Positions 6,627 through 15,109 of a stretch of DNA of 44,716 nucleotides are shown here, one piece after another. The stretch comes from Dolichospermum sp. LEGE 00240 (GTDB lineage: Bacteria; Cyanobacteriota; Cyanobacteriia; Cyanobacteriales; Nostocaceae). The notes below the pieces were generated by a model, which had not been told where the DNA came from, made no database searches, and saw only the letters and a program-made list of their open reading frames with translations. Numbering within the stretch: the first letter of the stretch is position 1; every line of letters begins with the position of its first letter. The translations under genes were made by a program, and so were the position numbers. The stretch is taken from assembly GCF_015207875.1 (NCBI RefSeq), contig NZ_JADEVZ010000039.1, positions 1-44,716 of the forward strand, read 5' to 3'.

Positions 6627-8597
6627 ATGAACACATTACCTATTAATCTTGACGATTTAATCCACGCTCGCTCGGTTGAGTCTGTAAAGATAGAATTTAA
6701 GAAAACTTGGTCACAGCCGATAGCAGAAAGTGTATTACATAGTATTTGTGCTTTTGCAAATGATTTTTTTAACTTAAATGGTGGATATATAATTATTGGC
6801 ATCGAAGATAAAAACGGTCAGCCTATTCTTCCCCCTCATGGACTAGAAGGACAAAATTTAGACGAAATTCAGAAATGGATTCGCGGTAATTGCAAGCGAA
6901 TTGATCCAGAATATCAGCCAGTCATTTCTCCTGAAATATGTCAAGATCAGCAGATATTAGTAATTTGGGTATCTGGCGGGGATGTTCGTCCATATCAAGC
7001 GCCGAAAACCTTAAATAGTGGCGAGAGATCCTATTATGTCCGACAAGGAAGTGAAACTGTTGAAGCTAGAGGTGATATATTAACTCAATTAATGCAAATG
7101 GCGGCAAAAGTGCCATTTGATGATCGTCGTAATTCTGCTGTATCTATTGATGTCATTTCTCCCACCTTAGTCAGAAATTTTTTATCAGATATCAAGAGTG
7201 AGTTAGTTGCACCAGGTAATGTAATTCCCGAATTGGATTTATATAGAAATCTGCGAATTACTGCACCAATTAATAGTCATGAAGTACCAAGAAATGTTGC
7301 TTTGTTATTCTTTGTTGATAATCCAGAACAATATTTTCCTGGTGCAAGAATTGAAATTGTGCAATTTGGTGATGATGCCGGAGGAAATTTAATAGAAGAA
7401 AAAATATTTCGTGGACCATTACATCATCAGCTTCGTCAAGCCTTGGATTATTTGAATAACTTTAGTACAACGATGGTTCGTAAAGTTCCAAATCAGTCAA
7501 CGGCTCATAGAACTGTTGCTTTTCCTTATGAAGCTATGGAAGAAGCTTTAGTGAATGCAGTTTACCATCGTAGTTATGAAGGGATTCAAGAACCAGTAAA
7601 AGTTTATCTTTATCCTGATCGTTTAGAGATTATTAGTTATCCTGGACCAGTACCAGGTATTGAAATGAGACATTTTCAACCAGGGGTAATGATTCCTCCT
7701 GTTCCTTATCGAAATCGGAGAATTGGAGAGTTTTTAAAGGATTTACATTTGGCAGAAGCTAGAGGCACGGGTATTCCTAAAATTCGCCGCAAGATGACAG
7801 AAAATGGTTCTCCAGATCCGAGTTTTGATTTTGATGAAACACGAACTTACTTCCGTGTAACATTACCAGCACATCCACAATATATAGTTATTCATGCCCT
7901 GAGAGAAAGTTCTCATTTATGGGCTGTAGGTGAACGACAAAGAGCTATATTAAATTTAGAATCATCCCTGAGTCAAGTTCCCAAATCAGGAGCATTAATC
8001 GCTCAAATTATTGAATATAAAACATCATCGGGAGATTTTATTGCCGCAGAGAAATTATTTAGGGATATTGAATCTGACTTGACTATTATGGATCGCCATT
8101 TGCCTTACACTGCTATAGCAAAAATTCTTTTAGATCAAAGAAAATTTAATGAAGCTTCAGTAATTTTAGAACAAGCTCCTTTACCCATACAAGTTAGTGA
8201 TACAGTAGAGTTGGCAATTTTATATAAACGTGCCAAGCGTTTTCAGGAAGCTCACAGAATTTTTGCCGATAATTATGAATTTATCAAGGATGATCCTAAG
8301 TCTCTTCAGGAGTATGCCCAAACTAAAATTAATCTCTCGAAAATAAACAGAGATATGCACACAAAAAGACGATTAAATCGGGAAGCTATAGAATTACTTC
8401 GTCGTGCAATTCAATTATCTGATGATAAAGTCAGAAATGCTTGGTGTTGGTTTGATTTGGCTAGAACATTAAATTCACTACGGGCATCTGAAACTGAGAT
8501 TCTTCAAGCTTATAGCAAAGCGATGGAACTATTGCCTGATGAACCTCGTTTTCGAGAATCCTATGAATCTCGCAGACGGAAAAAGGATGATGGCTGA
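6627..8597 (+). CDS. AlbA_2 (Schlafen-like) / ATP-binding / TPR protein
   Basis: A 656-residue protein in three parts. Residues about 10-140 match the AlbA_2 putative DNA-binding fold (E-S-V-K-I-E-F-K-K-T, then N-G-G-Y-I-I-I-G-I-E-D). Residues about 290-410 look like the GHKL ATP-binding region that follows AlbA_2 in many bacterial proteins, with E-E-A-L-V-N-A-V-Y-H-R-S near 306, Y-P-G-P-V-P-G-I and G-T-G-I-P-K-I. Residues 440-650 are helical repeats of TPR type, an unusual extension for this family. ATG 6627 is preferred over the TTG at 6594. These proteins are usually annotated as transcription regulators, and some sit in defence loci. Here it precedes an ATPase-TOPRIM pair by 252 bp, but co-transcription is not evident. 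Confidence 0.82.
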   Translation: MNTLPINLDDLIHARSVESVKIEFKKTWSQPIAESVLHSICAFANDFFNLNGGYIIIGIEDKNGQPILPPHGLEGQNLDEIQKWIRGNCKRIDPEYQPVISPEICQDQQILVIWVSGGDVRPYQAPKTLNSGERSYYVRQGSETVEARGDILTQLMQMAAKVPFDDRRNSAVSIDVISPTLVRNFLSDIKSELVAPGNVIPELDLYRNLRITAPINSHEVPRNVALLFFVDNPEQYFPGARIEIVQFGDDAGGNLIEEKIFRGPLHHQLRQALDYLNNFSTTMVRKVPNQSTAHRTVAFPYEAMEEALVNAVYHRSYEGIQEPVKVYLYPDRLEIISYPGPVPGIEMRHFQPGVMIPPVPYRNRRIGEFLKDLHLAEARGTGIPKIRRKMTENGSPDPSFDFDETRTYFRVTLPAHPQYIVIHALRESSHLWAVGERQRAILNLESSLSQVPKSGALIAQIIEYKTSSGDFIAAEKLFRDIESDLTIMDRHLPYTAIAKILLDQRKFNEASVILEQAPLPIQVSDTVELAILYKRAKRFQEAHRIFADNYEFIKDDPKSLQEYAQTKINLSKINRDMHTKRRLNREAIELLRRAIQLSDDKVRNAWCWFDLARTLNSLRASETEILQAYSKAMELLPDEPRFRESYESRRRKKDDG

Positions 8598-8849
8598 AAC
8601 CCACTGCTTAATCGCTCTGCTTATACTCGTCAAGAGGCAATGTCAAGCAAATAGCAATATTTATTTTTTACATAAAGATTGTTGATGAGAATACGCGCTT
8701 AATTAATGATATTAAAAAGTAATCTAAAACAAAATCTCTGATCATAACTTTGAGTGCTAAAATACCCGATATAGAGCGAATTGAAGATATTCATGTCAGA
8801 AGTTCTTTTAGATTCTCTATATAATTGCTTGTTAAGAAAAGTAAGAAGT

Positions 8850-9995
8850 ATGAAAATACAGAGTTTTAAATTCAGTAACCATAAAGAAAATTGGCACATT
8901 GAGGAAGTTAAATTTGAGGATCTAAATTTACTTGTCGGTGGTTCTGGAGTTGGAAAGACAAGAATTTTAAAGGCACTTGAATTGATTTGTGATACTGCAA
9001 AAGGTGTAAATCACAATTTAGATGATTTGGAATGGAGTATCAATTTTTCTCATTTAGGACAAAATTATAGGTGGGAGTTAAAAAGTTCCTCAATCAAAAA
9101 CAAAGAAATGTTTCGATATATAAGTCAGTTTGACAAGACTGAAATTGTTTATGAAAAATTAGTTCAATATAATGATGATTCAGAAACAGAAATATTTCTC
9201 CTCAGTCCTTCTAATTCAAAATTAAATAACAAAGATTTGCCTAAATTTAAAAGAACTGAAAGTGCTATTGCCATTCTTTTAGAGGAAAATTTGATTGTTC
9301 CAGTAGGTGAAGCATTTGAGCGATTAATATTTAACTTTGAAACTGCTCAGAATTATACATTTATGGTTGACGCTAATGATAGACCTCCTATGGTGTTACC
9401 TAAAGATTTTTCAAAGCGTTTCGATAAAACCCAATATTCTACTAGAAATCCACCAGTTCTAAAGGCTTTTTGTTTGCAGAAATTTTTCCCACATCTTTTT
9501 AATGAAATTAAAGAGTATTATATTAATATTTTTCCAGAAGTTAAAGATGTCAGAGTTGGTAGTAAGAGAAATTCAGATGGTGATGCTCGGCTATTCTTTG
9601 AAATTCAAGAGAACGGTGTAGAAGACTGGATTCCTCAAGAGCAAATTTCATCCGGTATGTTTCGTACGTTAATTTTTTTGGTTGAAGTAATTACTGCTCT
9701 TGAAGAATCCGTGATTTTAATTGATGAATTTGAAAATAGTTTAGGGATTAACTGTATGGCTGAACTAACAGATTTTATCCTTGATAAATCCTCAGATATA
9801 CAGTTTATACTTACTAGCCATCATCCATATATTATCAATAATATTCCTTGGGATAATTGGCAAATAGTTAGTAAATCTGGAAATAAAGTCAGAGTTAGAA
9901 AATCTTTAAATATTCCAGAACTTAACACAGCTTCTAGTTTGGATAAGTTTACTCAATTAGTTAATTTACTTGATAGTGAGGAAGTTTCTGAGTGA
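8850..9995 (+). CDS. ABC-type AAA ATPase of a two-gene ATPase-TOPRIM module
   Basis: A 381-residue SMC/RecF-like ATPase (AAA_15/AAA_21 type). The Walker A motif G-x-S-G-V-G-K-T is at 30-37, an ABC signature-like I-S-S-G-M near 266, Walker B I-L-I-D-E-F-E-N at 289-296 and an H-loop S-H-H-P near 324. No coiled-coil arm of length is evident. I start at 8850 because M-K-I-Q-S-F-K-F is the usual first strand of this fold; TTG 8781 and ATG 8793 would add 19-23 residues. The stop overlaps the next gene's GTG by four bases, which implies translational coupling. Such ATPases pair with TOPRIM nucleases in anti-phage systems (OLD, Gabija, PARIS, RloAB); which type applies here is not decided. Confidence 0.88.
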   Translation: MKIQSFKFSNHKENWHIEEVKFEDLNLLVGGSGVGKTRILKALELICDTAKGVNHNLDDLEWSINFSHLGQNYRWELKSSSIKNKEMFRYISQFDKTEIVYEKLVQYNDDSETEIFLLSPSNSKLNNKDLPKFKRTESAIAILLEENLIVPVGEAFERLIFNFETAQNYTFMVDANDRPPMVLPKDFSKRFDKTQYSTRNPPVLKAFCLQKFFPHLFNEIKEYYINIFPEVKDVRVGSKRNSDGDARLFFEIQENGVEDWIPQEQISSGMFRTLIFLVEVITALEESVILIDEFENSLGINCMAELTDFILDKSSDIQFILTSHHPYIINNIPWDNWQIVSKSGNKVRVRKSLNIPELNTASSLDKFTQLVNLLDSEEVSE

Positions 9996-10723
9996 ATCTT
10001 TTATTTTTAGTAGAGGGGGGAAAGACAGAACCAAAAGTATATAAAGCATGGGTACAACATTTATTTCCTAGCTTAACTTTTGTTGTGAGACCTGAAGATA
10101 TGACAATGAATACTTGTCGAATTATCGCAGGTGATGGTTATCCAAATATGGTGAGTAAGCCTAAGCAATATCCAGGAGTTTCTCGACTGGAAGCTTGTCT
10201 AATTGATATAGAAACATTCGGCAATATAAATCATTTTTTTATATGTATTGACTCAGAAGAAAATTCTTATATTGATCGTTTTCATGAAGTTAAATCTAAA
10301 CTTGATGATCTAAAATCAGGGTACAATATAGATAGCTCAAAAACAGAAATTCATATAATAATTCAGCATTGCTGTATTGAAACATGGGCATTAGGTAATG
10401 CCCAAATTCCTAACGAATACAGTTCAATTGGAAGTTCTCCAGTTTTATCGGAGTTTCAGGCATATTACGATATTTTGGTAAATGATCCTGAAGAAATGTC
10501 CTCCTTTCCACCTGGATATATTTTTAGGACAAAAGCGAAATTTCATGAACGTTATCTCAAAGAATATCTCACAGAATTTGGTTTGTCCTACAGTAAAAAA
10601 GATCCAAAAGTTGTAGCGGATAAAAAGTATCTAGATGCGTTAAAAAAGCGATGTGAATCAATGAATCATTTATCTAGCTTGAAATTATTGTTAGATATAT
10701 GGGATCGCATAGAAACTTTGTAA
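9992..10723 (+). CDS. TOPRIM-like partner protein (DUF4276/RloB/DUF4435-like)
   Basis: A 243-residue protein beginning with a GTG that overlaps the ATPase stop codon (GTGA). Features fit a TOPRIM-like nuclease fold: a first strand ending L-V-E-G-G-K-T-E-P (E8), an acidic F-I-C-I-D-S-E-E-N (D87, E89), and I-E-T-W-A-L-G-N (E130), the position of the E-x-W-x-L motif common in DUF4276 and RloB proteins. These acidic residues would bind Mg2+. The protein is probably the effector of the two-gene module, with the ATPase sensing or gating. The exact subfamily is unclear. Nuclease activity is inference. Confidence 0.75.
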   Translation: MNLLFLVEGGKTEPKVYKAWVQHLFPSLTFVVRPEDMTMNTCRIIAGDGYPNMVSKPKQYPGVSRLEACLIDIETFGNINHFFICIDSEENSYIDRFHEVKSKLDDLKSGYNIDSSKTEIHIIIQHCCIETWALGNAQIPNEYSSIGSSPVLSEFQAYYDILVNDPEEMSSFPPGYIFRTKAKFHERYLKEYLTEFGLSYSKKDPKVVADKKYLDALKKRCESMNHLSSLKLLLDIWDRIETL

Positions 10724-10812
10724 GCAGTAGCAAAACTTAGGTACATCAAGGTGAATCTCCCATTGATTACTGCGCTTAAAAATACAATGAGAGAATAATT
10801 ATATGAATTAAA

Positions 10813-11163
10813 TCAAAACCCGACGGCTTGATCAAAACGGATTTGTTCTAAACTGCGATCGCCATAAACCCCCTCAATTTGCTGACGACAGCAATCAATG
10901 GCAAAATCGTTGACATCTTCCGGTTCAATTCCATACATCTCTTCAAATGTCTCTGCTACCACACGACAAAACCGGGGACGGGTGGAGTAGATTTTACATT
11001 CCCGCGTACCATGATCATAATTTACGCACCATCCACCCTCGCCGACCATACTAAGATAAAGTTCTAAATCCGGTGGTGAAAGATACTCTTCTAAATCTGG
11101 ACGATCTGCTGGTGTTAAGTTACAGCAAGCGCCACACTGAGATATACATTGCCAAGTAGCCAT
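10813..11163 (-). CDS. YkgJ/UPF0153-type cysteine-cluster protein
   Basis: A 116-residue protein with the N-terminal cluster C-x3-C-G-x-C-C (residues 6-14) and further cysteines in G-W-C-V-N-Y, E-C-K-I-Y, P-R-F-C-R-V and D-C-C-R. This is the pattern of the YkgJ (CxxCxxCC) family, thought to bind zinc or an iron-sulfur cluster. The biochemical role is unknown. Length is near the family norm. It is convergent with the TOPRIM-like gene, 89 bp away, and marks the return to core-type gene content. Confidence 0.9.
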   Translation of the reverse strand: MATWQCISQCGACCNLTPADRPDLEEYLSPPDLELYLSMVGEGGWCVNYDHGTRECKIYSTRPRFCRVVAETFEEMYGIEPEDVNDFAIDCCRQQIEGVYGDRSLEQIRFDQAVGF

Positions 11164-11228
11164 ATTTTTAACCTTTTAATCTTCCTGTTATACTCATGTA
11201 TAGGGTGATGAGGATATCAATCATAAAA

Positions 11229-11255
11229 CCTGACTCCTGACTCCTGACTCCTGCT
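11229..11255. repeat. ACTCCTG heptanucleotide tandem repeat
   Basis: About three consecutive copies of ACTCCTG upstream of psb30. The same heptamer, on the other strand, occurs at 31364-31386 and in related form at 37491-37560 and 40134-40166. Confidence 0.85.
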
Positions 11256-11396
11256 ATATTCTACTTTTTTATGACTTTTTCTATAATTTTGTGAACTAAA
11301 TTAAATTTTATATCCCCTAAACAGATATGATAAGTTGCGGGTTTTGCGATTGAATTATTAAATCTTTTTAAACCATTAAAATCATTGGGAGGAAAA

Positions 11397-11516
11397 ATGG
11401 ACATTTTAGCTAACATCAATTGGGAAGTCGTCTTGCAATTAACTTGCGTAGGACTAATCGTGGTTTCCGGGCCTATAGTAATCTTCCTTCTAGCATTTCG
11501 CAACGGCAACCTGTAA
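11397..11516 (+). CDS. psb30: Photosystem II protein Psb30 (Ycf12)
   Basis: A 39-codon gene found by reading the spacer directly. The product starts M-D-I-L-A-N-I-N-W-E-V-V, has one transmembrane helix containing S-G-P-I-V-I-F-L-L-A-F, and ends R-N-G-N-L. This matches the small photosystem II subunit Psb30/Ycf12, located at the periphery of the reaction centre near PsbJ and cytochrome b559. A strong ribosome site GGGAGG lies 6-11 bases upstream. It sits between YkgJ and recJ, flanked on both sides by heptanucleotide repeats. A larger minus-strand open frame covers the same DNA but is a chance overlap. Confidence 0.93.
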   Translation: MDILANINWEVVLQLTCVGLIVVSGPIVIFLLAFRNGNL

Positions 11517-11518
11517 AT

Positions 11519-11551
11519 TGGGTAATTGGTAATTGGTAATTGGTAATTGAT
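11519..11551. repeat. TAATTGG heptanucleotide tandem repeat
   Basis: Four to five copies of TAATTGG start three bases after the psb30 stop. The same unit is present at 44521-44578. Confidence 0.85.
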
Positions 11552-11628
11552 AATGCTTTGTCTAATCACCAATTACCCGTTGAAGACAATAAAATCTTGA
11601 ATAACCCGTTTAAGAGAGTTTATGATCT

Positions 11629-13674
11629 TCAATTTATCACAGATGTAGACAAAGCCTGAATTGCAGTTTGAATAATTCCTTCATAGACAGGTTGAGATAG
11701 ATTTACCTGCTCTGCATTGTCGCGGTTGAAACCTAACAGACCAAATTTATCTTCTGGTCGCATGACTAAAACCTTACCTTCAGAATTTTTGACTCTTAAT
11801 TCCCTACTCATCCCATTTTCATAGATTCCACAGGTATATTGACGCTGTTTATATTCAAAACTAGCGCGTGATGATTTTGATGAATTAGTGAAAAGTTCAA
11901 GAACGTGATTTGGGAGTTTTGCACCGATTAACTCCATTTCAATGGTAGTTTTACCATTAAAGTTATTTTCTCGTAGTTTGTAAGCAATATCCAATCTTGA
12001 TGGTAAGGGAAAATAGTCACCCCAACGCCATGCTATACCTTTAAGTTCTTGACGCTGATTGTCTATTGTTTGGGATACAGTTAATTTAATGTGACCTTTA
12101 CCAACTATTTTCTGTTCAATTATTTGAACATTAGGAGTCCAAAAAATTGGATCTGAGTTATCAATACCGCAAGGGTGGAGAATATTTAACTGTTGGAAAA
12201 GATCCTGATTAATTTCGTGAACATTAACTTGAGTATCTATTTTCAACAGCGGTTTTAGGTGTTGAGGTTCTAAACACTGATTTGCAAATGCAGATAACCG
12301 CAACCGAAATTCTGGTAAATTCTCTGCTGGTAAAGAAAATCCTCCCGCAGCTTTGTGTCCTCCAAATTTACCTAATAAATCTCGACAAGTATCTAAAGCT
12401 GCAAATACATGAAATTCAGGAATTCCCCGCGCTGAACCCCGAATGATGCTGTCATTTTCGTAAGTTCCAATAAAGACGGGAACACCATAACGTTCTAATA
12501 AACGGGAAGCCACAATCCCAATCACACCATGATGCCAATTATCTTTGATAACAACTAATACCCGGTCTTTTTGTAAAGAGTTTACATATAAATTTTCAAC
12601 AATAGCAATGGCTTCTTGTTCAATTTCTTCGCACATTTGTTGACGTTGAGCATTAGTTTGTTCACACTGGATAGCTTTGGCTAGGGCAATACTAAAATCA
12701 TCGGTTGTGAGTAAATCAATAACAATTTGGGGATCACCAATTCTGCCGATAGCATTAATTCTTGGTCCCAATCGAAAACCAATATCTTCCGGTTTTAAAG
12801 ATTTAGAAGTTTGGTTTTTTTCTCCTTCGCTGGCTTGAACTCCGGCAATTTGAATTAATGCTTGTATCCCTGGTAAAGTAGATTTTGGTAATATATTTAA
12901 ACCTCTTTTGACCCAGCGACGATTCACACCAGTTAAAGGGGCTAAATCGGCAATAGTTCCTAATGTAAATAGGGCTAAAAGGGGCTGCACTAAACCTTTC
13001 AACTCTCCTAATTGCTGTGCTAAACAAACGGCTAAAATATAAGCCACACCGACACCAGCTACACTTCGATAGGGAGAGGATTCAGCGATTAGTTTCGGGT
13101 TCAGAATTGCATTGGCTGGAGGTAATATTTGGGGAATATCATGATGATCTGTGATAATAACTTGTAAACCCAATTCTCTGGCTTTGGTAATTGGTTCAAC
13201 GGCAGAAATTCCGTTATCTACAGTGAGAATTAGTTGGACACCTTCATCATGAAATTCTTGGACAATCCGGTTATTAATGCCATAACCATCGTGCATTCGA
13301 CTGGGGATAGCATAATCAACATCAGCACCTAACGCGCGTAAACTGCGGAGTAGTAAGGCAGTGCTAGTCATACCATCTGCATCATAGTCGCCACAGATAG
13401 CTATTTTATCTTGATTGGCGATCGCCATTTCCAATAATTCCACACTTGCAGCTAAATCAGGAAATTCCTCCAAAGGAGAAGGTAAATTTAAAGATTCAGG
13501 ATCTAAAAATATTTTTGCATCTTCTGGGTTTATCATCCCCCGATTAATTAACAATTGGCTAATAATGGGGGAAATATTCATTAAATTTGCTAATGTTAAA
13601 CTGGCTTCGGGATTTGTTGCTGCAATTTGCCAACGTTGATTGGGTAAGCGTCTAATTGATTGGTTATTGTTCAT
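11629..13674 (-). CDS. recJ: Single-stranded-DNA 5'-3' exonuclease RecJ
   Basis: A 681-residue DHH/DHHA1 nuclease used in recombination and mismatch or base-excision repair. The Mn2+-binding motifs are present: G-D-Y-D-A-D-G (95-101), T-D-H-H-D with DHH at 176-178, and the DHHA1-domain H-K-A-A-G-G-F-S. A C-terminal extension of about 80 residues beyond the OB fold contains K-Q-R-Q-Y-T-C-G-I-Y; similar extensions appear in cyanobacterial RecJ, but I cannot assign a function. I choose ATG 13674; the longer frame would start at TTG 13680. Monocistronic, on the strand opposite to psb30 and convergent with it. Confidence 0.95.
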   Translation of the reverse strand: MNNNQSIRRLPNQRWQIAATNPEASLTLANLMNISPIISQLLINRGMINPEDAKIFLDPESLNLPSPLEEFPDLAASVELLEMAIANQDKIAICGDYDADGMTSTALLLRSLRALGADVDYAIPSRMHDGYGINNRIVQEFHDEGVQLILTVDNGISAVEPITKARELGLQVIITDHHDIPQILPPANAILNPKLIAESSPYRSVAGVGVAYILAVCLAQQLGELKGLVQPLLALFTLGTIADLAPLTGVNRRWVKRGLNILPKSTLPGIQALIQIAGVQASEGEKNQTSKSLKPEDIGFRLGPRINAIGRIGDPQIVIDLLTTDDFSIALAKAIQCEQTNAQRQQMCEEIEQEAIAIVENLYVNSLQKDRVLVVIKDNWHHGVIGIVASRLLERYGVPVFIGTYENDSIIRGSARGIPEFHVFAALDTCRDLLGKFGGHKAAGGFSLPAENLPEFRLRLSAFANQCLEPQHLKPLLKIDTQVNVHEINQDLFQQLNILHPCGIDNSDPIFWTPNVQIIEQKIVGKGHIKLTVSQTIDNQRQELKGIAWRWGDYFPLPSRLDIAYKLRENNFNGKTTIEMELIGAKLPNHVLELFTNSSKSSRASFEYKQRQYTCGIYENGMSRELRVKNSEGKVLVMRPEDKFGLLGFNRDNAEQVNLSQPVYEGIIQTAIQALSTSVIN

Positions 13675-13885
13675 TGCCAATTTCCGTCTTTTTCATTGAT
13701 CATGGCGCGTTATACTGTCGCTAACACAACCTACGTATCTTTTTTAAAATCAAATATTAGTTCTATATTTATAATACGTAATTCAGTATTTTTAATTATT
13801 TATTAACAATTCTTACTACAAAACTGATAGTATCTTCATGTAGAATCTGTTTTGATACAAAACTCCAAGTACCAAGTGATTAATC

Positions 13886-14773
13886 ATGAGAAATTGGCAG
13901 CAGAAATTATTTGTAGGCTTACTTTGTTGTGCCTTTTTAGTTTTCGGGTGGCAAAATAGAGTATTAGCAGCAGGAATTACTAACAACAATACTCCAATCC
14001 TCAAAGCAGAATTAGCCCAATTAGAAGTAACCCAAAATGTCTATGACTATCTATTGCAATATCAACCAGAAACTTATAATGTTCTCACCAAAACATTAGC
14101 AGATAGTATTGAAGATGCCAAACAACCATTAGCAGATGAAGTAGTTAATAATCTTTGGGCTTTATCTCCAAATAATCCCCAAGTAAAATCGAGATCAAAT
14201 AATGGCAAAGTAGAATATTTGATGTCAACTTGGAAATACACAAGTAACCCAAATACAGATTGGCCAATAGGTGCAAAGAAATTACTACCTTATCAAACTT
14301 GGTTTACCGCAGTACCACAAGTAAAAGAATTTTGTCAAAAATATCAAGCAATTGATAGCAATATTCCTGATAATGTTGAACTCTCATTGCGGTTACAGCA
14401 GTATTTGGGATTAATCTTAAATAAATATTCCACCAAAACCCATTTTGTGGAAATGTGGGTAAAAGCAGAAGATTTGATGAGACCATGTATTGATGGAGAA
14501 ATTGACGATTCTGCTTGTAATCTTTTACCTTTACCCGTTCCTGATAGTAGTCCTGTTGTTAAGGCAATATATACCAATTCCTATAGCAATGCTAAACAAG
14601 AATATTATCCTTGGACTGGTTTAGGTTACACCTACGATTGGGGAAATTCTCAAAAACCCCATCAAGGACCAAGTGAATTTATTATTAACCCCACTCCAGA
14701 AAAACCTGTAGAAGTGGAAGTTGTTTCTGTGACACCGACGCAAGAATATTGTCGGAATCAGATTGTACAATAA
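13886..14773 (+). CDS. Exported protein of unknown function
   Basis: A 295-residue protein with a clear N-terminal signal peptide: basic start, hydrophobic core L-F-V-G-L-L-C-C-A-F-L-V-F, likely cleavage after V-L-A-A. The mature part is mostly helical at first, then has an acidic cysteine-bearing segment with P-C-I-D-G-E-I-D-D-S-A-C and a distinctive tail Y-P-W-T-G-L-G-Y-T-Y-D-W followed by G-P-S-E-F. The two cysteines around residues 199-211 and the late one near 289 could form disulfides. I do not recognise the family. It is followed by a good hairpin terminator and so is probably monocistronic; periplasmic or secreted. Confidence 0.85.
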   Translation: MRNWQQKLFVGLLCCAFLVFGWQNRVLAAGITNNNTPILKAELAQLEVTQNVYDYLLQYQPETYNVLTKTLADSIEDAKQPLADEVVNNLWALSPNNPQVKSRSNNGKVEYLMSTWKYTSNPNTDWPIGAKKLLPYQTWFTAVPQVKEFCQKYQAIDSNIPDNVELSLRLQQYLGLILNKYSTKTHFVEMWVKAEDLMRPCIDGEIDDSACNLLPLPVPDSSPVVKAIYTNSYSNAKQEYYPWTGLGYTYDWGNSQKPHQGPSEFIINPTPEKPVEVEVVSVTPTQEYCRNQIVQ

Positions 14774-14831
14774 GGTTTTTGTTCAGTAGGTAAAGAAACG
14801 AAAATAAAATCTAATAAAATAGCTAGACTGA

Positions 14832-14880
14832 AGGGATGGTCAAAATATAGGAAAATTTTGGCTGATCCCTTATTTTTTTC
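14832..14880 (+). terminator. Rho-independent-type terminator of the exported-protein gene
   Basis: AAGGGATGGTCAAAAT pairs with ATTTTGGCTGATCCCTT with a small internal loop, followed by TATTTTTTT. Confidence 0.75.
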
Positions 14881-15109
14881 ATAACTTCTTTCATTATTTA
14901 TACTACTAATCTTGATCACTACAACTATCATCTTTAATACTGAATAGCTTAGACTGATAACTTCCCTCTCCTGAAAACGCTACACGAATACAAAAGGTAT
15001 CGCTTTTTTTGAGCAATTCCACTATAGTAGTGAAAGGTTGTTTTCCTTTGCAAACAAAGTAGCAACATAACAACCAGATAATTCTTTACTTAATCAACAT
15101 AACTTTGAA
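14881..15109. other. Spacer upstream of the methyltransferase unit
   Basis: Holds no gene that I can see. It includes a small palindrome (15017-15035) that could be an operator for the methyltransferase-MBL unit. No clear ribosome site precedes the ATG at 15110. Confidence 0.5.
15017..15035. promoter_or_regulatory. Possible operator palindrome
   Basis: TTCCACTATAGTAGTGAAA is symmetric about a central TAG, with arms CACTA/TAGTG extended by TT/AA and one mismatch. It lies 75 bp before the methyltransferase start. A controller protein is not encoded nearby, so the role is inferred only. Confidence 0.3.

Noticed and set aside
11261-11572. Minus-strand open frame of 103 codons over psb30
   Set aside because: Its sequence is translated from the TAATTGG repeat and the antisense of psb30; no ribosome site and no sensible protein pattern.
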